A stretch of 64,000 nucleotides of DNA. It comes from Prionace glauca. Its lineage: Eukaryota; Chordata; Chondrichthyes; Carcharhiniformes; Carcharhinidae. The position numbers and the translations under genes were made by a program. The stretch is from assembly GCA_037974335.1 (NCBI GenBank), contig CM075760.1, positions 70,630,812-70,694,811 on the forward strand. The letters run 5' to 3'. Positions 53,370 to 64,000 of the stretch are shown one piece after another; position 1 is the stretch's first letter, and every line of letters begins with the position of its first letter. The notes under the pieces were generated by a model. That model was not told the DNA's origin. It saw nothing but the letters and a program-made list of their open reading frames with translations, and ran no database searches.

Positions 53370-56300
53370 AACACATGTCCACGGTCGGCAAGTGGGAGGC
53401 TTTCAAGGGAAAACTGAAAAGGTTGCAGGAAAGTTGGTTGGTTGTCAAATAGGAGGCAGAGAGTGGGAGTCAATGGATGCTATTCGGATTGGCGGATGGT
53501 GACTAGTGGGGTGCCCCAGGGGTCGGTGCTGGGGCCTCAGCTATTTACCATTTATATAGATGATCTGGAGGAGGGAACCGAGTGCAGGGTGTCGAAATTT
53601 GCTGATGACACCAAGATTGGAGGAAAGGCAAATTGCGCGGAGGGTGTGGAGAGTCTGCAGAAGGATCTAGATAGGCTGGGCGAATGGGCCAGGAAATGGC
53701 AAATGGAATTTAATGATGGCAAGGGCGAGGTGGTCCACTTTGGAAGGAAGAATGGTAGGAAGGACTATTACTTACGTGGCGAAAAACTGCAGCAGGCGAC
53801 GGTGCAGAGGGACCTCGGGGTCCTTGTGCATGAGTCGCAAAAACCCAGCTTGCAGGTGTAGCAGGTGGTCAGGAAGGCGAATGGGATGCTGGCCTTCATA
53901 GCGAGGGGGATTGAATATAAAAGTAGGGAGGTCTTGCTGCGGCTGTATAGAACATTGATGAGGTATTGTGTGCAGTTTTGGACGCCGTACTTACGCAACG
54001 ATATTTTGGCCTTGGAGGGAGTGCAGAAGAAGTTTACTAGGCTCATGCCGGAGTTGAGGGGGTTGAGCTATGAGGAGAGGTTGAATAAACTAGGCTTGTA
54101 CTCGTTAGAGTTTAGAAGAATGAGGGGAGATCTCATTGAGACATATAAGATGATGAATGGGATGGATAGGATAGAGGTGGAGAGACTCTTCCTGCTCAGA
54201 AAGGATAATAGGACTAGGGGGCACAGCCTCAAGATAAAGGGGGGGTGGATTAGACCGTAGTTGAGGAGGCACTTCTTCACTCAGAGGGTGCTGAATCTCT
54301 GGAATTCTCTGCCCGTTGTAGTGGTGGAGGCTGCCTCGCTAAATATTTTTAAGATGCGGGTTGATGGGTTTTTGATAAGAGAAGGGATTAAGGGTTATGG
54401 GGAGAGGGTGGGAATGTGGAACTGAGCCACGACAGATCAGCCATGATCTTATTGAATGGCGGGGCAGGCTCGAAGGGCTAGATGGCCTACTCCTTCTCCT
54501 ATTTCTTGTGTTCTTATGTTCTTAAAGACATGTGCCGGTAAAGAGGAAGGATGGAAAAGGTAGGATTGGAGAGCTGTGGATTACAGGGGATATTGAGGTC
54601 TTGGTCAGGAAGAAGAGAGAGGCGTATGTGAGGTCTAAGCAACTGGGAACAGAGAGAGCACTGGAGGAATACAGAGAAAGTATGAGGGAGCTCGAACGGG
54701 GAGTTAGAAGGGCGAAAGGGGGGCATGAAATGGCTTTGGCGGATAGGATTAAGGAAAATCCAAAGGCATTTTACTCTTACATTAGGAAGAAAAGGGTGGT
54801 TAGAGGGAAAATCGGTCCTCTTAGGGACAGAGGAGAGGAACTGTGCATAGAGTTTGAAGGAATGGGGGAGATCCTAAATGAATACTTTGCGTCGGTATTC
54901 ACGAAGGAGAGGGGTTTGGTGTCTTGGAGGGAGCTGTAGACCAGTTGAAAGAAATATCCATTACAAGGGAGGAAGTGCTAGGGTTTTTAGGCAGCATAAA
55001 AACTGATAAAACACCGGGGCCTGATGGGATTTATCCCAGGCTGCTTAGGGAGGTGAGAGATGAAATTGTTGGGCCGCTGACGCAAATCTTTGTCTCTTCT
55101 TTGGACGCAGGTGAAGTCCCAGAGGGCTGGAGGGTAGATAATGTGGTACTGTTGTTTAAAAAGGGCAGTAGGGATAACCCTGGTAATTATAGGCCAGTGA
55201 TTTTGACGTCAGTGGTAGGAAAGTTGTTGGAAAAAATTCTAAGGGGTAGGATGTATAAACATTTGGAGCATTGCGATGTGATGAGGGATAAGCAGCATGG
55301 CTTTGTTAAGGGGAGGTCTTGCCTTTCGAATCTCGTGGAATTTTTTGAGGAGGTGACAAAAACCGTTGATGAAGGACGAACCGTTGATGTCGTCTATATG
55401 GATTTCAGTAAGGCGTTTGACAAAGTCGCTCATGGTGGGTTGGTTGAACAGGTTAAGGCTCATGGGATACAGGCACAAGTATCTAGATGGATTGAAAACT
55501 GGCTAGTTAACAGGAGACAGAGAGTAGCAGTGGAAGGGTCCTTTTCTAGCTGGAGGTCTGTCACTAGTGGTGTGCTGCAGGGCTCAGTACCTCTTCTATT
55601 CGTAATATATATAAAAAATTTGGAAGAGGGCATACGTGGTGTGATCAGCAAATTTGCAGATGACACAAAGATGGCAGGATTGGCGGTCAGTGAGGAGCAG
55701 TGTCTGGCAATACAGCAGGATATAGATAGGCTGGTATATTGGGCAGATAAATGGCAGGTGGAATTTAATCCTGATAAATGCGAGGTGATGCATTTTGGAA
55801 GGAATAATGTCGAGGGGAGTTGTATGATAAAGGGTAGACCTATTAAGAGTATAGAAATGCAGAGGAAGCTGGGAGTGCAAGTTCACAAGTCTTTTAAGGT
55901 GGCAACACAGGTGGAGAAGGTTGCGAAGAAAGTTTATGATATGCTAGCCTTTATAGGAAGGGATATAGAGTACAAGAGCTGGCGTCTAATGCTACAGTTG
56001 TACAGAAAGTTGGTTGGACCGTATTTGGAGTACTGCGTCCAGTTCTGGTCACATTACTACCGGAAGGACGTGGAGACCCTGGAAAGAGTGCAGAGGAGGT
56101 TTACCAGGATGCTGCCTGGTATGGAAAGACTGGGTTCTGAGGAAAGATTGAGTAAACTGGTGCTTTGTTCCTTAGAAAGACAGAGATTGAGGGTGGATTT
56201 AATAGAGGTGCATAAAATAATGAAGGGTATTAGATAGAGTAAACAGTGGCAGGCTTTTTCCTTGATTGGAGACAAATATCACGAGGGGCCACAGGCTTAA

Positions 56301-56475
56301 GGGAGAGGTATAATTTGGATCTGGAGGGAGGTTTTTCACACAGAGGGTCGTGGGGGTATGGAATGCACTGCCAAGTAAGGTGGTGGAGACAGGCACGCTG
56401 GAATTGTTTAAGGTTGACTTCGATAGACACATGAGCAAAATAAGGATGGAGGGTTATAGGAGACTATTTTAAATA
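53370..56475 (+). mobile_element. CR1-like LINE (type G) with long RT frame, split by type A
   Basis: The outer LINE starts about 53,370 (GKWEAFKGKLKRLQ by translation) and resumes at 54,525 with VPVKRKDGKGRIGELWITGD. It then has a linker frame to about 54,939 and an RT frame of 437 residues (54,924-56,237): PGPDG at 31-35, MDFSKAFDKV at 159-168, FADD at 244-247, then LEYCVQFWSHYYRKD and [11 protein letters not shown]. The VPQG motif is GVLQGSVPLL, short of the usual GP and with Leu for Pro. One frame slip joins linker and RT. The 5' part, including the endonuclease, is missing. The 3' end is near 56,475. It is old enough to have been hit by another LINE. Confidence 0.88.
53435..54524 (+). 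mobile_element. CR1-like LINE (type A) nested in type G
   Basis: [38 protein letters not shown] and the thumb region are kept in two adjacent frames separated by one TAG at about 53,859. A small deletion removes the RPQLE codons near 53,955. It ends in TTGTGTTCTTATGTTCTTA. The flanks show AAAG on both sides, a possible short target duplication. Confidence 0.9.
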
Positions 56476-56719
56476 AGGATCAGAGCCTCGGGACATTCCT
56501 GGAAATCTAATGCTACATGTGTTGATATTTTTCTCTTTTACTCTTCATGTGCGTCGGTCCACCTTGTTGTCTAACGAGGGGCATGCACACTGTGGGTCAT
56601 ACGTGGGCTGCTCTTGGATGTTTCGAGAGTGGCCTAGTACTTTGCGTCGTTTGTGTCTGCTTCAAAATGGACCAGCAGATGGGCACCACAACAGCTCAGT
56701 GACTATCACCGTTAGTTGT
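56476..56719. other. Intergenic, no gene recognised
   Basis: Nothing recognised. Confidence 0.4.
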
Positions 56720-57020
56720 CCAGATACATGGATTTGGGCCAGTGTCTGTGGGAAACTGCACATTCTCCCTGTGGTTGCGTGGGTTTTCTCCGGGTGTCCC
56801 GGTTTCCTCCCACACCCCAAAGAAGTGTTATTAGGCTGACTGGTGTAACAAATTGTCCCTAAATTATTCTCCCCTTAATCTGGTTTCCAATGGGGGTACC
56901 ATAAGCATAGACATGGGTCAAGGGTGGAGGAGGAAAAACACATTGTTAAGATGGTGCCGCGGGCTCGTTGGGCCGAAGGGCCTGTTTCCTGTGCTGTGTT
57001 GTTCTTTGATCTTTGTTCTA
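56720..57020 (+). mobile_element. SINE (type 1b) with LINE-like tail, old
   Basis: GTGTCTGTGGGAAACTGCAC, GGTTGCGTGGGTTTTCTCCG, TCCCGGTTTCCTCCCACACC and the tail TTGGGCCGAAGGGCCTGTTT are in SINE order. The tRNA head is mostly lost. Confidence 0.75.
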
Positions 57021-57619
57021 TTCATTTTACCTTGGTGTCTTTTCTTCATATTTCACATTTGTTGATGACTGAGGATGTTAATTTTTGAGAGATTGATTCA
57101 ACCCTAAGTGTTGTCCATGAGGCTATCAGTTGTGTTGTAAATTGTCCTTTTCTGTGTCATGAATTAGACCGAGAACTTTTTGATGGAGAGCTTAGTTCCC
57201 CCAAATGTTGTAGTCTCTGACCTGATGTTCGTGTCGAATGTGTCACTGAGATTCCTCCATGTATGAGTATGATATGTATATTTCCCAACATAAACAAAAC
57301 ACTGTGCTTCGGGTTAATCCCGGTCTTCAAGCAGATGAGTAACAAAATTGTCATCCTATCAAAGGCCTGTCCCGTAATGAGATTGAGATACACCTACAGA
57401 TGTTACCGTCTCTTCTGTCTTCCTTGTCTTCGGATAGTGTGATGTTTCTGAATCATGAATCTCCTGTGGAATGGAACCTATCTTCTGGCAGAGAAAAAGA
57501 AGGTCATAAATGTTCAGAAAGTTGATATTTATTTTCATCAATTGCCAAACATTTACAAAGATGCCCAATTGTGTTCATTAGTTATCATCCATTCATAAAT
57601 ATTGCTATGTTGATGTTTT
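57021..57619. other. Intergenic, no gene recognised
   Basis: AT-rich with short uninformative frames. Confidence 0.4.
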
Positions 57620-58340
57620 AATTTAAGGGATATGGACGTTGCTGGCCTAGTCAGTATTTGTTGCCTATTCCTCATTGCCTTTAGTAAACTGGTGGTAAGC
57701 TACCTTCTTGAATTGCTGCAGACCCTGTGGTGTAGATACCCATACGGTCCAGTTACACAGGGACTCCTAGGATCTCGGTCCCGTGACAGTGATGGAAGGA
57801 TGATACATTTCTACATCAGGTATATGACTGACTTGGAGGGGAATTTATAGGTGGTATTCCCTGGTAACTGTTACCCCTGTCCTTGCAGATGGCAACCCAC
57901 CGTGTGGCTGCCTAAGGAGCCTTGGTGAGGTTCGGAAGTGAAACTTGTAGATGGTACATAATGATGCTCGGTGTGGTGGAGGGAGTGAGCATTTGGAAAT
58001 GTTATTCCTGTCAAGCCGGCTGCTTTGGCCTGAATGGGATGAAGATTTTTGAATGTTGTTTGAGCTGTACTTATTCAAGTAAGTGGAGACAACTCTTTTT
58101 GTCCCCTAATATGTGTCGTGCAGGTGGTGCACAGGTTTGGGGAGTTAGGGGGTGGGTTACTCACAGCAGGCTGAGTTGATATTCCAGCTGGAGCATGTAT
58201 ATACCCAGCTAACACAGCGATTAGCCAATGGTAACCTCGAAGATGTTGATAGTTGTTGATTCAGTGTTGCAATATCATTGAGTGACAAGGGGCAACGGTC
58301 AGATTCCCTCTTTTTGGAGGTGATCATCGCCTAACGCCAA
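57620..58340 (-). mobile_element. LINE of the second lineage, 3' end
   Basis: GTATTTGTTGCCTATTCCTC, TCTTGAATTGCTGCAGACCC, GACTTGGAGGGGAATTTATA, GCCTAAGGAGCCTTGGTGAG and AATGGTAACCTCGAAGATGT match, in order, the 3' part of the same recalled element as at 50.6-51.8 kb. Coding strand is minus. It is not the continuation of that copy, since the order along the chromosome is wrong for one insertion. Confidence 0.72.
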
Positions 58341-58363
58341 TATTACCAATAATTATCCACTCA

Positions 58364-58431
58364 CAAAAATAAATAGGAAAAATTCACAAAAGTAAATAAA
58401 TAAAAAATAAATAAATTCTCAAAAATAAATA
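58364..58431. repeat. AAATAA-type A-rich microsatellite
   Basis: Repeats of AAATAAATAA/AAAATAAATA sit directly before a LINE 5' truncation point. Confidence 0.85.
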
Positions 58432-59001
58432 ATAGTAGGAGGCATTACTATTTAAAGGGCGAAAAGCTGCAGCATGCTACGGAGCAGAGGGACCAGGGGG
58501 TCCTTGTGCATGAGTCGCAAAAACCCAGTCTGCAGGTGCAGCAGGTGGTCAGGAAGGCAAATGGGATGTTGGCCTTCATAGCGAGGGGGATAGAATATAA
58601 AAGAAGGGAGGTCTTGTTGCAATTGCATAGGGTACTGGTGAGGCCGCAGCTGGAGTACTGTGTGCAGTTTTGGTCGCTGCACTTGTGCAAGGATATTCTG
58701 GCCCTGGAAGGAGTGCAGAGGAGGTTCACTAGGCTGATACCAGAGATGAGGGGGTTGGACTATGAAGAGAGACTAAATAGACTGGATCTGTACTCATTGG
58801 AGTTTAGAAGGATGAGGGGGGATCTTATAGAGACGTATGAGATAATGAAGGGGATGGATAGGGGAGAAGTAGAGAGATTCTTCCCGCTCAAAAAGGACAG
58901 CAGGACTAGAGGGCACAGCCTCAAGATAAGGAGGGGGCGGCAGTTTAGAATGGAGTTGAGGAAGAACTTCTTCACTCAAAGGGTGGTGAATCTCTGGAAT
59001 T
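58432..59001 (+). mobile_element. CR1-like LINE (type A), both ends missing
   Basis: From GAAAAGCTGCAGCATGC through HESQKPSLQVQQVVRKANGM and FRMELRKNFFTQRVVNLWN, a 165-residue frame stays open. It stops mid-codon at TCTCTGGAATT, about 200 bp short of the usual 3' end, and joins a TTAAA repeat (59,002-59,020). Confidence 0.9.
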
Positions 59002-59023
59002 AAATTAAATTAAATTAAATTGA

Positions 59024-59290
59024 GATTAAATCCGACCATGGCAGCAGGTGGAATTTGAATTCAATCAATAAATCTTGATTCATACTGATAGCGACGAGAT
59101 AACCCTCTGATTCCCCAATGAAGGACATCTGCCATCCCTACTTGGCCTCAGCAAGGTGTATCTCAAGATGGACCGCCATATATATAACTGGGCAATACCA
59201 CACCACTCAGCTGAAAAGAAATTAAATACCGGAAATAAATGTTGTTCTTTCCAGGGACCCCCACGTCCCATGGAAGAATAAAGTGAAATA
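59024..59290 (+). mobile_element. SINE (type 2), diverged
   Basis: ATGGCAGCAGGTGGAATTTG, AATTCAATCAATAAATC, GACATCTGCCATCCCTACTT and GACCCCCACGTCCCATGGAA follow the type 2 order. The tRNA head is lost at the TTAAA repeat. Confidence 0.7.
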
Positions 59291-60572
59291 AAACACCAGC
59301 CTACATATTTATGCAGTATAAGATATATCACCTCTCTGAATCAACTCTCACAATCTGCCTGTATTTATTTCTATCCATCCATCACAGTGTATTGTTGGGT
59401 TGGAGAGATCATCATTGTTACTAACAAGGTGCCAGAGAATCTGGGTAGCTTTTTTTTCCAGTGAAATGGGAAGCATTTATGTAGGTTTACAGCTTTAAAA
59501 AATAATAATTAAGTTGCCTCGAGTTGTTGCTGGGCAGATTTGTTTATAAATAGGCTCTATTGACAATGCTAAGAGTTTGAAGTTGGCTTGCAGCCAACTG
59601 TTCAGTACTGAGGAAACAGATCTTTGACTTACTGAACAAACACCGTCAGATGCTTCCTGTAAATATCTTGGGGTAGTTGGCAGCAGGTTGGACTGCTGCC
59701 AAATATTGCGTGGGACAGATTAGCGCGAAAATGTAAGGATTAAATGGGACTTATCCAGTTATACAATAAATGCTTGATTCCCATAATAAAGAGAGGTTTT
59801 TAAATGGTATTCCTTCCAAGCAAATATTTTAAAGGGCTGCACTGTGATTAAACAGTATGGGGAACGAGGAAATTGGCCAGATGCTATTTCATTTGTCTAT
59901 CTTCCAAATAAATGTCCTTCCAACAATTAAAGTTACTTTGTGAGTAACTTCATGACGTGGAAGAAAGAGATTTTGACCTCCCCACCCCCTCAGTCCAATG
60001 AGATCAGTGCAATGGCCCCAAAATGAAAATAATTAAAAGTAAATTAAAATCAAAAATTGTCTTGAAAAGCGCAGATACCTGGAATATTCTAAGCGTTCTG
60101 CACCTCTTTAAAAAGACAACCTCTCTTATCCCTGATCAGCACCATGTTCTGCTGTCCAGCACAATCTGATTTCGATTATTTAACAGTCGCTCTCATAGCT
60201 GCCAATGAGTGAAGAAACGGCCTGGTTTAGTGGAAGACAAAACATTTATTTTTGTGATATTGTGCAATATGCCACAAAGTCCGAATATCCTGAGTTCCCA
60301 CTACCAGTGAATGTTCTACAGCCGGTGGCCAATAAAATGAGCAGCAGTGATTTGGATGTTGACAAAGAACTTTCCTGATCACCGTGTCCATTCGGATTCT
60401 ATAAATCCTCTGTCAAAGGTTGATGTCGATGTCATGTTTCCCTGTCAGCTCAATTAATTATAAGTCCACCAGTTTTCTTTCAGTGTTAATTTTCACAGGG
60501 TAAAGGAGCCGTTGGGGAAATCTAACGTGTAATATTGCATCACATGAGGATTGTCCTTTTTGAATTAATTTG
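59291..60572. other. Intergenic, no gene recognised
   Basis: 1.3 kb of AT-rich DNA without frames, RNA genes or repeats that I recognise. Confidence 0.5.
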
Positions 60573-60871
60573 TGGATGGCACGGTGGCATATATGTTAGG
60601 GCTTCTGCCTCAAAGCGCCAGGGACCCGGGTTCAACTCCCGGTTTGGGTCTGTCTGTGTGGATTCTGCATATTCTCCAATTGCTTTCTCATTTACTCACA
60701 TTGTTCAAGGATATGCCGCTTAGGTTGATCCACGATGATGAATTGTCCAATCGTGACAAGAGAATTAGCAGGGAATATAAGTGGGGTGATGGGGATAGAC
60801 TGAGGTGGGAATGTTGTGGGTTTGGGCCTGATAGGCCAAAAGGCCTTCTTCTGTTCTGTAATGATTCTATG
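60573..60871 (+). mobile_element. SINE (type 1b), full length with LINE-like tail
   Basis: The tRNA head has GGCACGGTGGCATATATGTT and GGGTTCAACTCCCGGTTTGG. The body has TCTGTGTGGATTCTGCATAT and GCTTAGGTTGATCCACGATG. The tail is CCTGATAGGCCAAAAGGCCT and TGTAATGATTCTATG. It is the clearest example here of a SINE sharing a LINE 3' tail. Confidence 0.85.
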
Positions 60872-60961
60872 GACATGGGCACCTTTGGCTGATCAGAATT
60901 TATTGCCTACTTCTTGTCCGAGGGCAGTGAGAGACAATCACATTGCTGTGGCTCTTGGATC

Positions 60962-61110
60962 ATGATGTGGGTATGCCGGCGTTGGACTGGCGTAAACACA
61001 GTAAAAAGTCTGACAACACCAGGTTTTAGTCCAACCGATTTATTTGATAATATTCTCACAAGCTTTCGTGGGGGCTGCCTCTTCGTCAGGTGCATAGGCC
61101 AGACCAGGTA
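60962..61110 (-). mobile_element. Dispersed repeat with hammerhead-like core
   Basis: The plus strand reads TGATGTGGGTATGCCGGCGT, AACACCAGGTTTTAGTCCAA and AAGCTTTCGTGGGGGC, a repeat I recall from shark DNA. On the minus strand it contains CTGACGA (61,089-61,083), a 15-nt stem region and GAAA (61,067-61,064), the order of a hammerhead ribozyme core as carried by Penelope-like elements. The middle stem pairs poorly here, so this copy is probably inactive. Confidence 0.5.
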
Positions 61111-61204
61111 AGGACGGCAGATTCCCTTCTCCAAAATACATTAGTGAAGCAGGTAGGTTTTTACACAATCGACAATGATATCATGGCCATAAGTGGATTC
61201 TTAT

Positions 61205-61330
61205 TTCCAGACACATTTTTTTACTGAATTTAAATCCCACCATCTGTGGTGGTGGGATTCGAAGTCGGGTCCTGAGAACATTAGTTAAGTTTGTGCATTA
61301 ATTGCCTCTCTATAACATGAGGCCATTTCT
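61205..61330 (-). mobile_element. SINE (type 2) 5' fragment
   Basis: The reverse complement reads GAAATGGCCTCATGTTATAG, AATGTTCTCAGGACCCGAC and TTCGAATCCCACCACCAC, the type 2 head. Confidence 0.75.
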
Positions 61331-61729
61331 TCCCTCCTTCTTGTATCCAGTCCCAAATTACAGTGACGGCTACCCACACCTGAAATAAAATTATTTCAGC
61401 AATTAGTTACATAAATCGATAATAATTCTACAAATGGATTATATTTATGCTGCAATGTGCAAATCAGACTGGCGTTTTTACTCTGATAAGGTCATGTCAT
61501 CTTCTTTATGTCTATTCTCTTGTGAAAGGGGGTGCAGAATTAAGGTACTTGATTTACAATCAAATTGTTTTTCTCTCTATAACAGAGGCTCAAATATAAT
61601 TTCACCTTTTGGAGTGGCAGAGACGTTCCAATGGATCTCACTCTTTCTGCCTCAGTGTTAGTTTGTCTGTTGAATATTCCAGTGTCAGCAATCAATTCAC
61701 TGGGAATAATCCTCGGTGTTTTTTGATAT
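61331..61729. other. Intergenic, no gene recognised
   Basis: AT-rich; nothing recognised. Confidence 0.4.
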
Positions 61730-62060
61730 ATTTTATTTGATTTATTATTACCACACATATTAGTACACAGTCTTGCGCACTATACAGACGGAGCATACCG
61801 TGCATAGAGAAGGAAGGGAGAGAGTGAAGAATATTATGTTGCAGTCATAGCTCGGGTCTAGAAAAATATCAATTTAATGCGAGGTAGATCCATTCAAAAA
61901 TCTGATTGCAGCTGTAAAGAAATTGTTTCTGAGTCGGTTTGTAATCTCCTCAGAATTTGTTTTTACCTAGTCCCTGATGGAAAAAGGTGAGAGAGTGTGC
62001 CCGGGGTGAGTTGCGTTTTCTTTTCATAGCTTTTGTTTAAAGTGTCGAATCGGAGGTTGT
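61730..62060. repeat. Dispersed repeat of unassigned class
   Basis: CTTGCGCACTATACAGACGG, AGCATACCGTGCATAGAGAA, TTTAATGCGAGGTAGATCCA and TGTGCCCGGGGTGAGTTGCG form an order I recall as recurring in shark sequence. The class is unknown to me. Confidence 0.5.
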
Positions 62061-62284
62061 GTTGACTCAGCCAGAGGCAGAAACCGGGCATCCCTGAGGC
62101 TCCCTGAGACTGAGCTGTAAAGACAAAGTGTTCAATATGGGCAGCAACTGGATGGTCTGGGTCCGACCAGTCCCTGATAGGGTTTATAGTCTCTCCTTCA
62201 GTGTGATAGTCTTGGATCAACCCACAATTCCTCCGCCCCAGAGATTCAGAATCAATTTATTCCACCCAAAGACACTTAAAACAA

Positions 62285-62410
62285 CGTGAAGAGAAAATGC
62301 TGGACAGTCTCAGGACATCTGGACTCGAAACGTCAGCTGTTCCCTCTCCTTACAAATATTGACAGGCCTGCTGAGATTTTCCAGTATTTTCTCTTTGGGT
62401 TTGAATTCCA
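62285..62410 (-). repeat. Dispersed repeat ('aaaatgctggaaaatctcagc' type)
   Basis: GAAAATGCTGGACAGTCTCA, CTGGACTCGAAACGTCAGCT and GCTGAGATTTTCCAGTATTT appear here. A related copy runs the other way at 62,695-62,800 (AAATTGCTGCAGATTCCGGA, CTCAACATCTCAATGGG), with a short scrap at 47,196-47,225. Confidence 0.6.
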
Positions 62411-62694
62411 GAATCCACAGAATTGTTTTTATACTTCAAACAACATCTTCTCTTGGCAAATAACTATAAACCGAGTATTCCTATCTTTCCCCTGTCTGTC
62501 CTACACAGACTCCAGTTCCATGTGATGAAAATAACCCTTCACCACCACTGAAATATCCGAGAAAGCCACCCAGTTGTATGAAACCTGCAGTGGAAAGTCA
62601 CCCATCCAGAGGGCAGGTTTCAGCAAGATGGTTCACAATCACCAATTAATGTTAGCTTTGTCAGTGACGCTCGCATCCAGAAATTCAATAAAAT

Positions 62695-62800
62695 CAGTGC
62701 AAATTGCTGCAGATTCCGGAAATCTAAAACTAAAACAGCAACAGTGCTACTCAACATCTCAATGGGTATCATCAGAGAGAGAGAGAACCAGATTCGTATT
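62695..62800 (+). repeat. Dispersed repeat, opposite-orientation copy
   Basis: Related to 62,285-62,410 in inverse order and joined to a short GA run. Confidence 0.5.
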
Positions 62801-63127
62801 TAACATCAATGCCAGGATGTCAAATCTCTTGATATAATTGTGAACAGGAAGTCTGTTCTGTCCAATATCCGACCCAAAACCTCATTTGTCAAATAAAATC
62901 GCAAATTTGTTGGCCATTTATCACAACCGGGTTTGTGGGAGTTTGTGGTACGTAACTTACCTGGTTAGTTACAACATGAGAACAGCGAGTAAATTCAGCA
63001 AAGGTACCTCAGTGAGTTTTAATAACTTTGGGGCGACATGAGGTCGGGTAAAATGTTCTATACATTCAAATTCCCCCATAATTTGTAATACTTTGGAATC
63101 ACTGAGATTAATGTGAATATAATCACT

Positions 63128-63612
63128 GCTCTGCTTGATCATAGAAGCATAAAATCATAGAATCCCTACAGTTCAACATGGTCATTCGGTCCAATAACTC
63201 TGCAGCGGGTTCTCCAGCACAGCATCCTACCTAGGCAAGCTTTCATCCGATCCAGGCAACCACACATATTCACAGGCTAATCCCCCGAACCTACACATTA
63301 TTGGACACTAACAGGAAATTTAGCATAGACAATTTACATTGGGCCTGGGAAGGATGCTCTGCCGGATAGCAGACTTGATGAACCGAATGGTCTCCTTCTG
63401 CACTGTAGGGATTCTATGATTCTACTTTGCACATCATTGGGCGCGAAGGGGCAATTTATCACAGCCAATCCACCTAACCTGCACATCCTGGGACTGTGGA
63501 AGGAAACTGGAGCACTCGGAGGAAACTCACATGGATATGGATAGAATGTGAAAACCACACACAGTCACCCAATGTTAGAATCGAACCCGCTTCCCTGTCG
63601 CCTGTGAGGGAG
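63128..63612 (-). mobile_element. SINE (type 1b), interrupted by a second tail
   Basis: The reversed tail (ATAGAATCCCTACAGTTCAA) and body lead to GAAATTTAGCATAGACAATT at about 63,332. The body resumes at about 63,430 (GGCAATTTATCACAGCCAAT) and runs to the head at TCGAACCCGCTTCCC. Between them about 90 bp read as a plus-strand SINE/LINE tail (GATGAACCGAATGGTCTCCT, ATTCTATGATTCTA). Confidence 0.78.
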
Positions 63613-64000
63613 CAAAAATAATTGTATCTCTTAGTGATAACCACATTTTTTATTCTTCCCTCGTGTGAGTGTGATCACTATTTGTGAAAGAATATTTCAG
63701 ACATCAGATCTGTTTTATTTATTTAACTTGTCGAGTTTAAACAGATTAAATCCTCAATCAGATTAACATTCAGTGGAATATCTGCCTGTTCACAGATACT
63801 TTATTAATTGTGACATCAGAACTTTCAGAACTAATTCTGAAATGAAATGTCTTATTTTATTTTAGTTAAGTACAGCCGGAGTTATGAATGTTCAAAAAGT
63901 TTTATTCATATTGAACCAACTGTTAAAATTCTTAAAATAATTCGCTATTTTGAATTGAAACTGATCAATAAGTGACGGTTTATCTGGTTTTTTTGTCATG
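63613..64000. other. Right edge, no gene recognised
   Basis: AT-rich DNA to the end of the window. Confidence 0.4.

Noticed and set aside
57632-58179. Plus-strand frames of 72 and 85 residues
   Set aside because: They lie antisense to a decayed LINE 3' end and follow its conserved blocks.

Overview
The window looks like nuclear DNA from a cartilaginous fish, most likely a shark. It has no operons and no dense coding. It holds many CR1-like LINE remnants, tRNA-headed SINEs ending in the 'gggccgaagggcctg'-type tail that I recall as common in elasmobranch DNA, a T-cell-receptor-like V exon, a C2H2 zinc-finger gene and a vertebrate tRNA-Val. The organism call rests on remembered repeat families and no search was run.

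Layout. 1-18,302 is the right-hand end of a macrosatellite array: ten composite units of 1.4-2.4 kb in long and short forms, running off the left edge. Each unit is built from SINE tails, CT tracts, a LINE tail and a motif module around TGGGATCTTGCTGTG. That motif occurs 31 times up to 19,546, the last three copies lying outside the array. 18,303-26,200 is an almost unbroken run of other tandem repeats: an 86-bp repeat, a 30-bp minisatellite, a G-run block, and 18-bp and 20-bp purine minisatellites. These end against a small minus-strand promoter and candidate first coding exon (TATA box 26,458-26,465, CDS 26,223-26,278). If that exon is real, the purine block lies in its first intron.

27-35 kb has a tRNA-Val(AAC) gene (28,944-29,016), a broken TCR-like V exon (29,750-30,095), the 3' end of a zinc-finger pseudogene (about 31,850-32,260) and stacked LINE fragments in both orientations. 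35.3-39.4 kb is the best gene: a CCAAT/GC-box promoter with a splice donor at 35,468, a 2.6-kb intron carrying a LINE, and a terminal exon from 38,059 encoding a 348-residue protein with 12 C2H2 fingers. Its 3' UTR matches the pseudogene's, so the two came from one duplicated family. 42.6-43.3 kb is a second CpG-rich promoter with three 33-bp YY1/X-box-like repeats and a candidate first exon with start codon at 43,142.

44-64 kb shows no recognisable host exon. It is old LINE, SINE and minisatellite sequence, including one LINE nested in another (53.37-56.48 kb) with a long reverse-transcriptase frame.

I found no self-contained new system. The observations most worth following are the motif that recurs across unrelated flanks, the mosaic long/short array, the tripled YY1/X-box element, a 119-bp repeat flanking a LINE insertion, and a perfect fold-back inside another LINE.
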